A stretch of 64,000 nucleotides of DNA from Linyphia triangularis (lineage: Eukaryota > Arthropoda > Arachnida > Araneae > Linyphiidae). The DNA lies in assembly GCA_963978545.1 (NCBI GenBank), contig OZ021725.1, positions 5,068,593 through 5,132,592 of the forward strand, given 5' to 3'. The notes under the pieces were generated by a model that did not search any database, had not been told where the DNA came from, and saw only the letters and a list, made by a program, of their open reading frames with translations. This document shows positions 37,801-47,574 of this stretch, one piece after another. The translations under genes were made by a program, and so were the position numbers. Each line of letters begins with the position of its first letter. The stretch's first letter is position 1.

Positions 37801-40800
37801 TAAACAAATTAATAAAAAAATTATTATTAAATTAATTAATTAATTAAATAGTTAATTATTAAATTAATTCATTAAATAATTAATTAATAATTAATTAATA
37901 ATTAATTAATAATTAATTAATAATTAATTAATAATTAATTAATAATTAATTAATAATTAATTAATAATTAATTAATAATTAATTAATAATTAATTAATAA
38001 TTAATTAATAATTAATTAATAATTAATTAATAATTAATTAATAATTAAACAAATTAATGAAAAAATTATTATTTAATTAATTAATTAAATAGTTAATTAT
38101 TAAATTAATTCATTAAATAATTAATAATTAATTAATAATTAATTAATAATTAAATTAAAATAACTTACCAAATTAATTAAAAAATTATTATTAAATTAAT
38201 TATTAAATTAATTAAATAATTAATTAATACTTGATAATTAATTAATAATTAAATTAATATAATTATTTTTAAAAAAAATTGTTTTGACTTTTTTCGGCTA
38301 AAAAATCTTGATTTTTAACAAATGTGAGTGACTTTCACGAAAATTCATTTAAAAAAAAGTCAAGGAATCACAATCAATAGCTAACTTCAGTAGAATAACA
38401 ACTGTCTGCTAAATAAACTGAAAAAAAAATTAGGCTTCTATGTCAAATATACTTCCTGAGAAATAGATGCATGAAAAATGCCAAATTTACATTACCGGTA
38501 TAGAGGGTGCCATCTCCCCTCAACCAATTATTGCTGAAACTCTTTCCTGTGGCCAAAATTGTTTTAATCAGAATAAATAATAGATTATTGGGCCTGTGAA
38601 TGAATGAAATCAAATACATTTTTAGTTGTTTGGTTGTATTCAGATTATCTGGCGCCGTCAGCAACACGAGGGCTATAATGCGCCGAAACATTCGTCATTA
38701 GACAAGCCAACATACATTTACAAACACTCATGCCTAACACGGGACTCGAACCCGCAACCTCGTAGTCTAGAAGCAAGCACGCTAACCACTATACCGTTTG
38801 GTCGGCAATACATTTTTAGTAAATCAATTTTGAAATGTAGTTTGCCGCACATTTTGCTGTAAGGGAGGTTTTTTATTTTTAACATTAGATGCAAACACCA
38901 AGCACACGCTGACAACAAAATCGGCGCTATGATAATGAACAGAAAGCTGAGAGAGTTTATTAATGGTACTTCTCAAATTTATTAAAACGCGAATTCTGTT
39001 ATCAGTGAACATTCAAATGATGTATTCAATTTGCCAGTTGAATTCAGGCGCATTGTAGTTTTTCAAAAAATCCTTCATTAAAAAAAAAATTGAAATATTT
39101 TTTTATCATTTTATATATATTGTTACGAATTTTTGTATATTTGTAAATATTTTGTAGTGTTAATTTTGTAAATAGGAAAACTTATGTACATTTCGCATAA
39201 AGCAGTGCAATAGTTCGTCTTAACTTGGCTTCCCTGCAGTGTGTCTATTAATGCTTGATAACGAGTTTTACAGAGATAACGCTGGGAAGCGAGGTTTACA
39301 AGGAGCAGGGTATTTTACATTATGGTAATGGCAATCTCGCCAAATTGGCGAGATAGAGCAAAGTTGGCGAATGTTTTGGCGACTAATTTTTGTCGCCAAA
39401 CTTGACGACATTTTCTGTCCCCATGTACATGTATAGGACTTTTCGACTACGATCTGGAAAGTTTTCCAAATGTCTACCTCTAGAAGTTTCAAGAATGTTC
39501 GCCTCCCCTATATAAGACCGGCCAAGTGAGCGGGGAGTAGTAGTTGACTGAGTTGAGTCCATTAGCTGACTGGAATTACTGAGTTGAGATACTGAGTCAC
39601 AGTGAGCATTCAGAGTAAATCTAAAGCGAACTGTATTGCATTGTCTTTTGAGGCGATTTAGCAGTCGTGTGTCAAGTTTAACTGCTGTTTGTGCTCTATT
39701 GTTGTGTTTAGAGCTGTATTGTGTCTACTAGAACGAGAAGTTCTGGAGTTGTAAAGGAATCTGTAAAGAGTTATATTGGAATAAATTTCTGCAAGTTTTG
39801 CTCTGCTTTGGCTTCAAATCTTTCGAACCCATCCACGCAACAATATGTTTATCAGAAATAATTTAAATTTGCATAATATTAAAAGAGAGATTGAATACTT
39901 CGTGTATAATGAATTAAAATGCTTATTATATTCATAATCTTTCAACGGGCGCGCTTTAGGCGTCCTAAAAATGTCTAGTACAGTCAACTCGCGATAATTC
40001 GAAGTTCAAGGGACTGGCCAAATTCTTCGAGTTATCCGAAGTTCGAGTTATCGGAAGTCACTCGGAAGTTATTTTCTATTCAAGGCAAATTTCATCAAAC
40101 ATTTTTTGTTTGTTCATGTGCAGTACCAAAGACAATATTGTGTCTTGCCTTAAACTTTTCTAGCCATCCTGCACTTGTTATAAATTCTTCAACTTTTAGT
40201 AAACAGGCAAAGTCCTTCGCATTTTCTTTTAACGTCATCCCACTAAGAGGGATTTTGGAATTCTGGTCTCTTATATGTCTCAAACCATTTTAATAGAGCA
40301 GCTTCGACACCAAGAAAGGTCTTCACTCATTTCCACGATGGATCGAGTTTCGACGCATGTCTTCTCAAAATCGTCTTTGTTTTTCAAAATGGTTGAAAGA
40401 GTATTCGGAGGAATTCTGTACTTTATAGCAACGTCTTTCTTCTTACATCACACTTTTTGTTCAAATTCATTCATCAATTTAACTTTTCGTGTTAGACTAA
40501 GCGTATTCAACTTAAGTTTTAACACTATTCAAAGCAAACAACACCATTGACTCACACTTTAAATATGGAATGGAATGTAAAGGCAAATGCCCGTTTACTC
40601 TCTGTACGCGTCAATGCAAACGGGTTTTTCCCGGAAACAAGTTAAATTTTAAAACACGATGTAAAGAGGAAAAAATAAAAATCAGTTTTTTTTTTTTTCC
40701 CCCCCTTTCTTTTTGTATGTTATGATAACAAAATTTTCGAAAAAACTTCGACTTAAAAGATGTACACTTCGAGATATGGAGATAACTTAGTGTTGAAAAA

Positions 40801-43201
40801 CATTACATTGTGTCGGGACCTAATGAAAACTTCGAGATAAACAAATATTCGACTTATGAGACTTCGAGATATGGAGATAACTTAATGTTGAAAAACATTA
40901 CATTGTGTCGGGACCTAATGAAAACTTCGAGATGAACAAATATTCGACTTATGAGACTTCCTAGATATGGAGATAACTTAGTGTTGAAAAACATTAAATT
41001 GTGTCGGGACCTAATGAAAACTTCGAGATGAACAAATATTCGACTTATGAGACTTCCTAGATATGGAGATAACTTAGTGTTGAAAAACATTAAATTGTGT
41101 CGGGACCTAATGAAAACTTCGAGATGAACAAATATTCGACTTATGAGACTTCCTAGATATGGAGATAACTTAGTGTTGAAAAACATTAAATTGTGTCGGG
41201 ACCCAATGAAAACTTCGAGATAAACAAATATTCGACTTATGAGACTTCCTAGATATGGAGATAACTTAGTGTTGAAAAACATTAAATTGTGTCGGGACCT
41301 AATGAAAACTTCGAGATGAACAAATATTCGACTTATGAGACTTCCTAGATATAGAGATAACTTAGTATTGAAAAACATTAAATTGTGTCGGGACCTAATG
41401 AATACTTCGAGATAAACAAATATTCGACTTATGAGACTTCCTAGATATGGAGATAACTTAGTGTTGAAAAACATTAAATTGTGTCGGGACCTAATGAAAA
41501 CTTCGAGATAAACAAATATTCGACTTATGAGACTTCGAGATATGGAGATAACTTAGTGCTGAAAAACATTAAATTGTGTCGGGACCTAATGAAAACTTCG
41601 AGATGAACAAATATTCGACTTATGAGACTTCCTAGATATAGAGATAACTTAGTGTTGAAAAACATTAAATTGTGTCGGGACCTAATGAAAACTTCGAGAT
41701 AAACAAATATTCGACTTATGAGACTTCGAGATATGGAGATAACTTAGTGTTGAAAAACCTTAAATTGTGTCGGGACCTAATGAAAACTTCGAGATGAACA
41801 AATATTCGACTTATGAGACTTCCTAGATATGGAGATAACTTAGTGTTGAAAAACATTAAATTGTGTCGGGACCTAATGAAAACTTCGAGATAAACAAATA
41901 TTCGACTTATGAGACTTCGAGATATAGAGATAACTTAGTGTTGAAAAACATTAAATTGTGTCGGGACCTAATGAAAACTTCGAGATAAACAAATATTCGA
42001 CTTATGAGACTTCGAGATATGGAGATAACTTAGTGCTGAAAAACATTAAATTGTGTCGGGACCTAATGAAAACTTCGAGATAAACAAATATTCGACTTAT
42101 GAGACTTCCTAGATATGGAGATAACTTAGTGTTGAAAAACATTAAATTGTGTCGGGACCTAATGAAAACTTCGAGATGAACAAATATTCGACTTATGAGA
42201 CTTCCTAGATATAGAGATAACTTAGTATTGAAAAACATTAAATTGTGTCGGGACCTAATGAAAACTTCGAGATAAACAAATATTCGACTTATGAGACTTC
42301 CTAGATATGGAGATAACTTAGTGTTGAAAAACATTAAATTGTGTCGGGACCTAATGAAAACTTCGAGATAAACAAATATTCGACTTATGAGACTTCGAGA
42401 TATGGAGATAACTTAGTGCTGAAAAACATTAAATTGTGTCGGGACCTAATGAAAACTTCGAGATGAACAAATATTCGACTTATGAGACTTCCTAGATATA
42501 GAGATAACTTAGTGTTGAAAAACATTAAATTGTGTCGGGACCTAATGAAAACTTCGAGATAAACAAATATTCGACTTATGAGACTTCGAGATATGGAGAT
42601 AACTTAGTGTTGAAAAACATTAAATTGTGTCGGGACCTAATGAAAACTTCGAGATAAACAAATATTCGACTTATGAGACTTCGAGATATAGAGATAACTT
42701 AGTGTTGAAAAACATTAAATTGTGTCGGGACCTAATGAAAACTTCGAGATAAACAAATATTCGACTTATGAGACTTCGAGATATGGAGATAACTTAGTGT
42801 TGAAAAACCTTAAATTGTGTCGGGACCTAATGAAAACTTCGAGATAAACAAACATTCGACTTATGAGACTTCGAGTTATCGCGAGTTGACTGTATTAAAT
42901 CATACGTTAAATCACAAAATGCCCAACTTACAACACTACCAATAAAATAAACGCCGCCAGGAAAACACATGCGCCATTCTCTGGAAGAACGTCTGTGTTG
43001 ACAGTACGTTGGCAATTTCCACACACAATCTGCATGGAGTGCTCGCCAAACATCGGAATTGGCGTGATTACCCTCACATTGGGCGCAGGTGGGTATTCTA
43101 AAAGAAAATATTAATGGGTATTAGAAAACGATTATTGGTTAATAGACAATTCCGGTATTTTTATTTTGTAACGACAATAAACACAAAAATGTCTGCTTAA
43201 T

Positions 43202-43237
<36 letters not shown>

Positions 43238-45132
43238 GCAATCTGAAGTTTCCCTGTTTAGAATTTGGCAAGAAAACGGTTCATTCTGCTCGAATTGAAT
43301 GTAACGTCACTACACTACATCTCGAACAACTTGACTCGAAACTCAGCAGCGGAAACCAGTTTTGCAAGAGTCTCGCGAATCGTGCCAACCTGTATGGTTG
43401 GTTGGTTGGTTGAACTCCCGGCTGGGAGTGGAAAGGAAGGACTTTGTGAACTAGCACCTGCCTCCGCGTACATATGTGAGAGAACCACCTCTCTGGAACA
43501 GGATGAAGTAAAAAAAAGAACTAATAAAAAAAAAGGGGGGGGGGGTGATATCAAATCATTTAGGTGCAGAAGGAATTTTGTGAAGTTGCCATTTCAATGC
43601 TTTCTCCGGGTGAGGACGTGGACACACACATCGAGCTAAACTGCTATACTAAACTTCAACTTAACTAGACATCACTTAGACGGTAGATCGTGACAGTGCT
43701 CATAGGTATTTAATCCATTTTGGCGGAGTGAAGACATAATTCTAGCCAAACCTTAAAGCCTTTTGTTCTCTACAGGGTTGTGGTTTGGCGAACATTATGC
43801 TTTCTCGCCGCCAAAATGGATTAAATACCTATGAGCACTGTGACGATCTACCGTCTAAGTGAGGTCTAGTTAAGTTGAAGTTTAGTATAGTGTGAGAAAG
43901 TCACATTTCGAGTTGGTAACCATTGATGTTTTCCAACCGGTATGGGATATTTCAATTGTCTACTAAACACCGATGCCAAACACACGCCAACTATTTGGCA
44001 GAAACTTCACGATAACCATGGAATGTTCCAAAACGTCGAAAAATGCAAAAAAAATCAACAACAAAAAAATTGACTGAATACTTTACTTTTATTACCCTAT
44101 GTATGCATGTAAGTAGTTGAAAGTAAATATGCATAGTTTTTTCTTCTATACAACAGTGAAGTAATAATCTTAACCAATGTTTATGTCCTTATGTGTGTTC
44201 AGGGTGTATTTTCTCAACCCAAAGTTTAATTGACAGCTGCTTTTGCTGCTAAAATGTTACTAAGCTCACCAGCTATATGAAGAAAACCAAAAAGTTTGAC
44301 AATGGTGAGCATAAGTGTGTGATTTTTTTAGTTTAATTTTAGAAGTCTTGGAAGATGGTGTTATTGTAAGGATTTTGTTAAGGAAAAACAAAGAATGAAA
44401 TTAATTTCAGCATTTCTCCACTATGATATACGTGAATATAATTTTCGAATTGTAAGCAACCAATCTGTGTTTCCATTGTTGACAAATCAATAGAATATTA
44501 CTATTACATGAATTAAATGAATTTAGAACACATTTAAAGAGTATGCTAACCCAATCAATTTCAAATTTCGCGCATGTCTGTTGCGCACGTTAAAAGATAA
44601 GTCATTTACGATCATAGACTTATTATTATCAATAGACTGCGCGTTTCCACTTCAATTATACAACGAGAATGAAACCAAAATGAATCGCATGAGTAGGGAC
44701 TTTTTGGGAGCAGGGTTGCAGATTTGGCGGGTTTCTCCTCACTCAGGCGATAAAGGATAATAAGATTATTAGATAAAGGATAATTTTACGACGGGTAGCC
44801 AAATTAAAAACCACGTGACTGATATACGAATTTTGTGATTCATATTGGTTTCATTCTCGTTGTATAATTGAAGAGGAAACGCGCAGTCTATTGATAATAA
44901 TAAGTCTATGTTTACGATCAATACTTCCCTTTAAATGTATGCGCTTTTCTGTGACTTATAACTCAATTTACCGAATAAAACTGGCATGCATAGCTGAGGA
45001 TAGAAATTTTTAACATGATGAACAAATAGATCATTTGCAATCGAAAATCCGAAAATTAATGAAAAACGATTCGATAATATTTCATAATAATTTACATTTG
45101 TAATACATACTTGATTGTTCCACTTTTTCCAT
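31759..45132 (-). CDS. LITAF-domain protein, gene B (complete, three coding exons)
   Basis: Joining minus-strand coding segments 45132-45111, 43097-42932 and 31861-31759 gives an uninterrupted 96-codon protein. Splice sites are canonical (GTATGT/..tttTAG; GTAAGT/..caacAG) and phases match (1, then 2). Layout: a short polar N-terminus starting MEKVEQS; proline-rich YPPAPNVRVITPIP; first knuckle CGNC at residues 33-36; hydrophobic CVFLAAFILLVVFFPLFWIPL at about 51-71 (one segment, near-exact); KDVSHYCPAC knuckle at about 82-86; end LLGTFKRI. This is the full LITAF (SIMPLE) architecture: two half-knuckles binding one zinc on either side of a membrane-inserting helix, with a typical size near 100 residues. 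Family members act on late endosome/lysosome membranes. Intron 2 is 11.07 kb and carries most of the repeats between 32 and 42.9 kb. Confident as a gene; partners and expression unknown. Confidence 0.85.
31870..32985. repeat. Intronic spacer with a reiterated 125-150-bp block
   Basis: Within gene B intron 2. From about 32390 to 32940 a block recurs four times with divergence: 'atccctcgtttgg.acgtttaacccc', 'gggttaatcgagatcggaatag', 'tactttttctatgttta'. The piece at 32195-32225 'agctgaataccagtgctgcgcta' resembles a motif common at ends of some invertebrate dispersed repeats. I infer the tail of a dispersed repeat; the 128-codon minus frame at 32682-33068 is not a gene. Confidence 0.5.
32988..33460 (-). 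repeat. 3' LTR of copy 2
   Basis: 473 bp; TATATAAA-type box at 33244-33251 and perfect phased units TTC 33267, GAA 33272, TTC 33277 just upstream on the minus strand. Confidence 0.85.
33521..36151 (-). CDS. gag-protease-integrase tail polyprotein of deleted LTR element, intact frame
   Basis: 876 codons without interruption. Residues 1-160: a coiled, Ala/Glu/Gln-rich N-terminus with four near-identical 18-residue copies of AELAATIAAGQARQETTN. About 220-400: capsid-like region (FDGKSSWRVYQTQFEMIA, LRGEAADILQTLP, FGEQHLKDYNRLQLK). About 455-470: CCHC knuckle CWHCKREGHLRRNC. About 515-610: retropepsin-like domain with DSGANVTIV and the ILGLDFL strand. After a linker the frame continues directly into the integrase end (SPSLTMFGRDL) and GPY/F domain (NWEGPYGVLKKINDV). 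Reverse transcriptase, RNase H and the integrase DDE core are absent. It could supply particle proteins and protease but not copy itself. An intact frame in a deleted element suggests recent spread by an autonomous helper. Confidence 0.88.
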   Translation of the reverse strand: MPTTRGMMEDQMKQLMEMLAGMKACQETASAEMKEMKVEIKAGQETTNAELAATIAAGQARQETTNAELAATIAAGQARQETTNAELAATIAAGQARQEMTNAELAAAITASQEATSSDIKALASKQESSSASVDRFMERTESVLQSMKADILDVREDFKTVRNEVEEKVSTMQEKVSTLKEEQDKFIDVVEERLRKMETREALAIASPNWDNASIPFMAPRSNIKVAPFDGKSSWRVYQTQFEMIASANGWDDTSKAFHLAASLRGEAADILQTLPEEKRGEFVALASALELRFGEQHLKDYNRLQLKVRQQKANETLQELASDIERLSLLAFPDCPSDVRDNLSLQYFVDAIKDPDIQQATRMSDSKDLKSTLVYAMRVEAAQQASGKDRRYVRGALAEDSSDFFTSKLRELESKIDRMMRSYPGARDRRTRVVCWHCKREGHLRRNCLVLKKRRDNTTTDSPQLNLRRCHLAGQKLQCRTGEAPTSRFHVSSRQGGNQGLFVKGEINGTPCRLIVDSGANVTIVRTDVARRLNSRLLYTAPSVSLQTVSGGNISVHGKLQVDIALGFNTYKHTVYVAEIVDPCILGLDFLKKNGITLNFEESKLQTWRGEVPLHDLDMKELCVYRIMAHEDNVIENAEESTSMKSTSPASEREPKKATLMKPSQEVVHVEMDKVSEEGIDIHAPVTSIERRSRDLSAAPADDSDAISESYNEQDGDQKLSPLLFAYGSTTHETTGFSPSLTMFGRDLTLQSNLLFGQPPDTPSSPVQYLDDLQARLEAVHRFARERNNIMTERMKIRYYAKAMDRSFQEGDKVWLGNPKRRKGLSPKLQTNWEGPYGVLKKINDVVMKIQRTPSCKPRVVHHNRLSPYYSRSD
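36184..36656 (-). repeat. 5' LTR of copy 2
   Basis: 473 bp, TG..CA ends. Carries the promoter motifs listed at 36440-36517. Confidence 0.85.
36440..36517 (-). promoter_or_regulatory. LTR promoter: TATA box with two heat-shock-element-like arrays
   Basis: On the minus strand TATATAAG (36440-36447) is preceded by TTC 36463, GAA 36468, TTC 36473 (all perfect, 5-bp phase) and further upstream by GAA 36495, ATC 36500, GAA 36505, TTC 36510, GAT 36515. Alternating nGAAn units at 5-bp spacing are the heat-shock-factor target. Inference only; activity not shown. Confidence 0.55.
36690..37090 (+). repeat. Dispersed element D, fragment
   Basis: Matches 8660-8960 through 'gatgacggcaagtt', 'tattccgtaaaag', 'gcattgttatcgaaa' and 'gtcaagtttcagcccgat', and carries the 'ggcaacaggaaagagttt' block of satellite B as a single unit. 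Confidence 0.55.
37091..37679. other. Intronic spacer
   Basis: AT-rich, no recognised feature. Confidence 0.3.
37680..38270. repeat. AT-only minisatellite (TTAATTAATAA)n
   Basis: About 590 bp composed of TTAATTAAT-type words; the core at about 37875-38045 is a regular 11-bp 'attaattaata' repeat. Confidence 0.9.
38440..39060 (-). repeat. Dispersed element D, inverted copy with unexpanded satellite units
   Basis: On the minus strand it holds, in the same order as 19.5-23 kb, one diverged unit of satellite A (38920-39050: 'tcatttgaatgttcactgat'), the spacer ('gatgtcagcgtgt'-like, 38885-38915) and one unit of satellite B (about 38520-38560: 'ggccacaggaaagagtttcagcaat'). A SINE (38626-38806) is inserted in it. 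This suggests the two arrays grew from single units. Confidence 0.5.
38626..38806 (-). mobile_element. SINE family 1
   Basis: Full-length, flanked by AATACATTTTTAG at 38613-38625 and 38807-38819. Confidence 0.85.
39121..39842 (+). mobile_element. Solo LTR, family S
   Basis: 722 bp from TGTTACGAATTTTTG to CCACGCAACA with ATAT on both sides (39117-39120, 39843-39846). Contains the TTGGCGA/TCGCCAA cluster (39330-39415) and a heat-shock-type array directly before TATATAAG. No second LTR or internal region nearby, so it is a recombination remnant. Confidence 0.85.
39483..39516 (+). promoter_or_regulatory. Four perfect GAA/TTC units plus TATA in solo LTR
   Basis: GAA 39483, TTC 39488, GAA 39493, TTC 39498, all with exact 5-bp spacing, then TATATAAG at 39509-39516. 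This is the cleanest heat-shock-element-like site in the window. Confidence 0.6.
40095..40520 (-). pseudogene. pogo/Tigger transposase remnant (DNA-binding part only)
   Basis: Two minus-strand pieces in different frames. Upstream (about 40500-40300) reads KVNLMNEFEQ, a stop, then KKKDVAIKYRIPPNTLSTIL, like the psq helix-turn-helix of pogo transposases. Downstream (40283-40095) reads IPLSGMTLKENAKDFACLLK and SAGWLEKFKARHNIVFGT, like the CENP-B/Tc5 second HTH. Stops and a frameshift separate them, and the DDE catalytic domain is gone because the element's left end follows directly. Confidence 0.7.
40770..42870. repeat. About 22 tandem units of 95-96 bp inside the Tigger element
   Basis: The unit runs through 'gatataacttagtgttgaaaaac' (approximate), 'attgtgtcgggacctaatgaa' (near-exact), 'cttcgagataaacaaatatt' and 'cgacttatgagacttc'. 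Two variants alternate: 'gacttcgagatat' (95 bp) and 'gacttcctagatat' (96 bp). The final unit grades straight into the right terminal repeat (gacttcgagttatcgcgag), so the repeat is copied from the element's own subterminal sequence. 96-bp runs keep a 206-codon minus frame open; not a gene. Confidence 0.9.
42932..43097 (-). CDS. LITAF gene B, exon 2
   Basis: 166 nt between acceptor ..ttcttttag and donor GTAAGT. Two bases finish the Lys codon started in exon 1; then YPPAPNVRVITPIPMFGEHS, MQIVCGNCQRTVNTDVLPEN, GACVFLAAFILLVV, ending TT (phase 2). First zinc half-site CGNC and the first part of the membrane segment. Confidence 0.88.
43140..43640 (+). repeat. Dispersed repeat R4, copy 1
   Basis: In intron 1 of gene B. 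Parts match 53680-54110: 'acaattccgg.attttt', 'attcattc.gct..aattgaatgt', 'gcggaaaccagttttgcaag', 'gccaacctgta'. It contains a T run (about 43207-43232) and a G run (about 43538-43547). Related sequence resumes at 43900-44020. A 124-codon frame here is not supported as a gene. Confidence 0.45.
43647..43887 (+). mobile_element. TA-flanked palindromic MITE, copy 3
   Basis: 241-bp fold-back, TA outside both ends, very similar to 7745-7985. It is inserted within repeat R4, intron 1 of gene B. Confidence 0.8.
43900..44600. other. Intronic spacer with repeat pieces
   Basis: 43900-44020 continues R4; 44025-44135 resembles the 3' end of R1. The rest is AT-rich and unidentified. Confidence 0.3.
44613..44910 (-). 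mobile_element. P-superfamily-like MITE, copy 2
   Basis: 298 bp with ends CATAGACTTATTATTATCAA and inverse, flanked by TTTACGAT (44605-44612, 44911-44918). The centre is inverted relative to the copy at 14778-15104 and has one 'cgccaaatctgcaac' block instead of two. Confidence 0.7.
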
Positions 45133-45144
45133 TTGGACACCAAT
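45111..45144 (-). CDS. LITAF gene B, first coding exon
   Basis: 34-nt exon between acceptor ..ccgttttcag and donor GTATGT. Twelve nucleotides of 5' UTR precede ATG (45132), encoding MEKVEQS plus one base (phase 1), which joins the exon at 43097 in frame. No Met-starting alternative further upstream is needed, so at least one non-coding 5' exon is implied to the right. Confidence 0.75.
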
Positions 45145-45340
45145 CTGAAAACGGAAAAAATAATATAATAAATTTATGAAAAGATATTCATTACCAACTT
45201 TTGGATGGTGATGAGTACGACAGCCTTGCTATAGCGCAGATTTTATTGCCTTGTGGTAAGTATAAATGTAGAGATCATGTGTAAGTGTAGAGGTATTATT
45301 GCCTTGTGTAAGTGGGTACTGCAGCTTTGCTATAGCACAA

Positions 45341-46002
45341 TAGACTGAAAGGCGACTGCAATTTGTGGACCCCATCGAACATCATTCTGAATTTTTTATA
45401 GAAATTGGAGAAAAGTGAGTAGATTACGAATCCACTGGTCTGCCGTGGCAAAAATGGCCGAAACTGGTCAAAAATCGATTTTTAATAAGTTGAACTAAAT
45501 CCAATTTCCAAATGCGCCATAACTTGCCAAATAATAAGCATTTTTTTATTTTATTTTTTTATTGGGTAACCTTCACTTTTTAATTTTCAATTAAGAAGGT
45601 TGCAGACGATTCGGATGTGTAGCTATAGCTTACTTGCATCTTTCACAAATGAGCCAAATTGACAATAAACATTACGTCACTGATGACGTAACTGATGTCG
45701 CCAATTTGGCGTACTTTTAAAAGATACAAGTTTTCCGAGCCAGAGATCAGAAATCGTTTGCTCTTTTTCTCATTGAAAATCGAAATGCAGTGGATTGCCA
45801 GACAAAAAAGTGTGTTCTCTTAAGACATATTTGGCAATCGGATTTTAGCTCAACTCATTCCAAGTCGATTTTTGATCAGTTTCAGCCATTTTTGCCACGG
45901 CAGACCAGTGGATTGGTAATTTATTCACTTTTGTCCAATTTCTATAAGAAATTCAGAATGATGTTCGATGGGGTCCAAAAATTGCAGTCCCCTCTCGGAC
46001 TA
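45341..46002. mobile_element. Fold-back element F1, copy 3
   Basis: About 662 bp, from TAGACTGAAAGGCGACTGCA to CCTCTCGGACTA, arms as in 4695-5354. Lies just upstream of gene B exon 1. Confidence 0.7.
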
Positions 46003-46004
46003 CA

Positions 46005-46600
46005 AGACAATAAGTCAAACCCCGTTAATGCGAAGTCGATGTGGCCTCTGAAATTATTTGCTTTTACAGAATTTTGTATTAAACGAATAAATTAACGTTA
46101 AGTTTTAAGTACGGGGTATTGCTTTTACTTCGCTTTAAACAGGATCAACTCATTCCATGTTAAACAGGATCACTCATTTTATGTTAAGCGATTTCGTGTT
46201 ACAGAAAATGGTAATTAATGTGTGCTTTGCTTGGGTAACCGCTTTATGAACTTACTGCGTATTCTTACAACCGATAAATTAGGAAAATACGATGAAACCC
46301 AGAGAGATGAGTAGGGTGGATCACTGCTATCAAATACCAACACAAAACCAACGTCCATAGCGCTCCCTGACATATTCTCAGTCGAAATGTAGAATAATCA
46401 AAATGCGCTATAGGAGTGCGCCCACCCTGCGTCCCAGTCCAAATTGCATCTAACTTTTGTTGGCATTCGTTGCTCTCGTTTCCGACTGACCCATTTCGAT
46501 GTAAACAATTTGCGATAGCGCGCGCTGTTAAAACGTCTTTTGATGTACTATATTGAAAGAACATGACTACGATTTCGTCCTAAAGAATGAAAAAAATTGA
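46005..46600. other. Spacer with a possible Tigger-type remnant
   Basis: 46010-46240 has 'aaaccccgttaatgcgaagtcg' (two phrases) and an inverted-looking 'acggggtattgcttttacttcgc', reminiscent of pogo/Tigger ends. 46280-46570 is a GC-richer unknown sequence with a 99-codon minus frame lacking any recognisable domain. Confidence 0.3.
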
Positions 46601-46614
46601 TGATTAAAATCATG

Positions 46615-46798
46615 GTTGGTTGGTTTGCTCGCTCAACGGCCTGCTTTGGGCACAATAACGGTTAAACAGGCCAGGACCTACAGCTTAACGTGGATGCCGA
46701 ACCACAACAAACATCCAAGCTTAACCCCAGGCTTCGAACGCGGCACCTTTGTCATGCAGGGCCAAAGCGCTAACCACACAGCCGTCAGATGGACGAGG
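46615..46798 (-). mobile_element. tRNA-derived SINE family 2
   Basis: On the minus strand: tRNA-like head (A box 'tgtggttagcgctttgg', B box 'gcgttcgaagcc'), then a body different from family 1 but ending in the same kind of tail ('aaccaacc'). AAAATCATG flanks it at 46606-46614 and 46799-46807. Second copy at 57962-58140. Confidence 0.75.
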
Positions 46799-46851
46799 AA
46801 AATCATGAAAGAATTTACTGTATTGCGTGCGTTCATTCCAAACAACAAATG

Positions 46852-47032
46852 GCCTACCAAACGATATAGTGGTTAGAGTGCTGGCTTCTAGACCGCGAGG
46901 TTGCGGGTTCCGAGTCCCGTGTTAGGCATGGGTGTTTGTAAATGTATGTTGGCTTGTCTAATGACGAATGTTTTGGCGCATTATAGCCCTCGTATTGCTG
47001 ACGGCGCCAGATAATCTGAAAACAACCAACCA
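46852..47032 (+). mobile_element. SINE family 1
   Basis: Full-length with an extra C in the B box region; no clear target duplication recognised. Confidence 0.8.
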
Positions 47033-47363
47033 AACCTTTGCCAGGATTTGTATACCATACAAATGATATAAAAATGTTTGTAGTTAAAACCCGAGTCCGG
47101 TAAAGTCCTGAGTATAGTTAAACGGCTGAGTCCGTTGTTATGTCAACCGTTGCAACTATGAACTTTTCCTTCGCCTTTTGAATACGGCGTTATGCCTTCC
47201 GGTTCAGCCCGAGAGGAATTTTACAATTTTCGCTGTACTTGGAAATTCGGGAAACTAATTGGGTGCGTAAATCGTCGAGGGTGGGCGACAAGGACACTTT
47301 TAAGAATCTCTCCAAACGGAAATAGTTTTCGTGATGTTTATACAAATATTAACTTGTAATATC
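47033..47363. other. Unidentified GC-richer spacer
   Basis: 47090-47330 is unusually balanced in base composition for this window and matches none of the repeats here. No open frame of note. It could be a 5' non-coding exon or promoter region, but nothing specific supports that. Confidence 0.25.
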
Positions 47364-47367
47364 TTAA

Positions 47368-47570
47368 CCCTTTGCACTCCAGCCTTTTTCGCGAGGAGGA
47401 ATCAGCAACTCGAGACATTTTAGGTTCGGCTGGTGTTTATGGATTTGCTTCATAGAAACTAAACACAGTCATTGGCCTTGCATCGAATTTCCGCATCACA
47501 CCTAATGGTCCTCTCGTGGTTTGGCATCCAATCGTGTGGCGCCTGAGAGGCGCCACTGGAGTGCAAAGGG
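47368..47570. mobile_element. piggyBac-like MITE P1, uninterrupted copy
   Basis: 203 bp, TTAA at 47364-47367 and 47571-47574, ends CCCTTTGCACTCCAG / CTGGAGTGCAAAGGG. Lacks the P2 insertion seen in the copy at 18444-18868. Confidence 0.75.
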
Positions 47571-47574
47571 TTAA

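Larger units (their letters stand above)
39981..42892. mobile_element. pogo/Tigger-like DNA element with internal tandem expansion
   Basis: 2912 bp flanked by TA (39979-39980, 42893-42894). Ends are inverted: CAGTCAACTCGCGATAA at the left and TTATCGCGAGTTGACTG at the right. The left quarter holds the remains of the N-terminal part of a CENP-B-like transposase (minus strand). The rest, about 40770-42870, is tandem repeat. It ends 39 bp before the exon 2 donor of gene B, inside intron 2. Confidence 0.82.

Noticed and set aside
40854..41474. 206-codon minus frame with a 32-residue repeat
   Set aside because: By-product of 96-bp tandem units inside the Tigger-like element; lost wherever a 95-bp unit occurs.
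43265..43639. 124-codon plus frame
   Set aside because: Falls in dispersed repeat R4 with a T run and a G run; no domain; not preserved in the second copy.
46265..46564. 99-codon minus frame
   Set aside because: No recognisable domain and no splice or promoter context; kept only as unidentified spacer.
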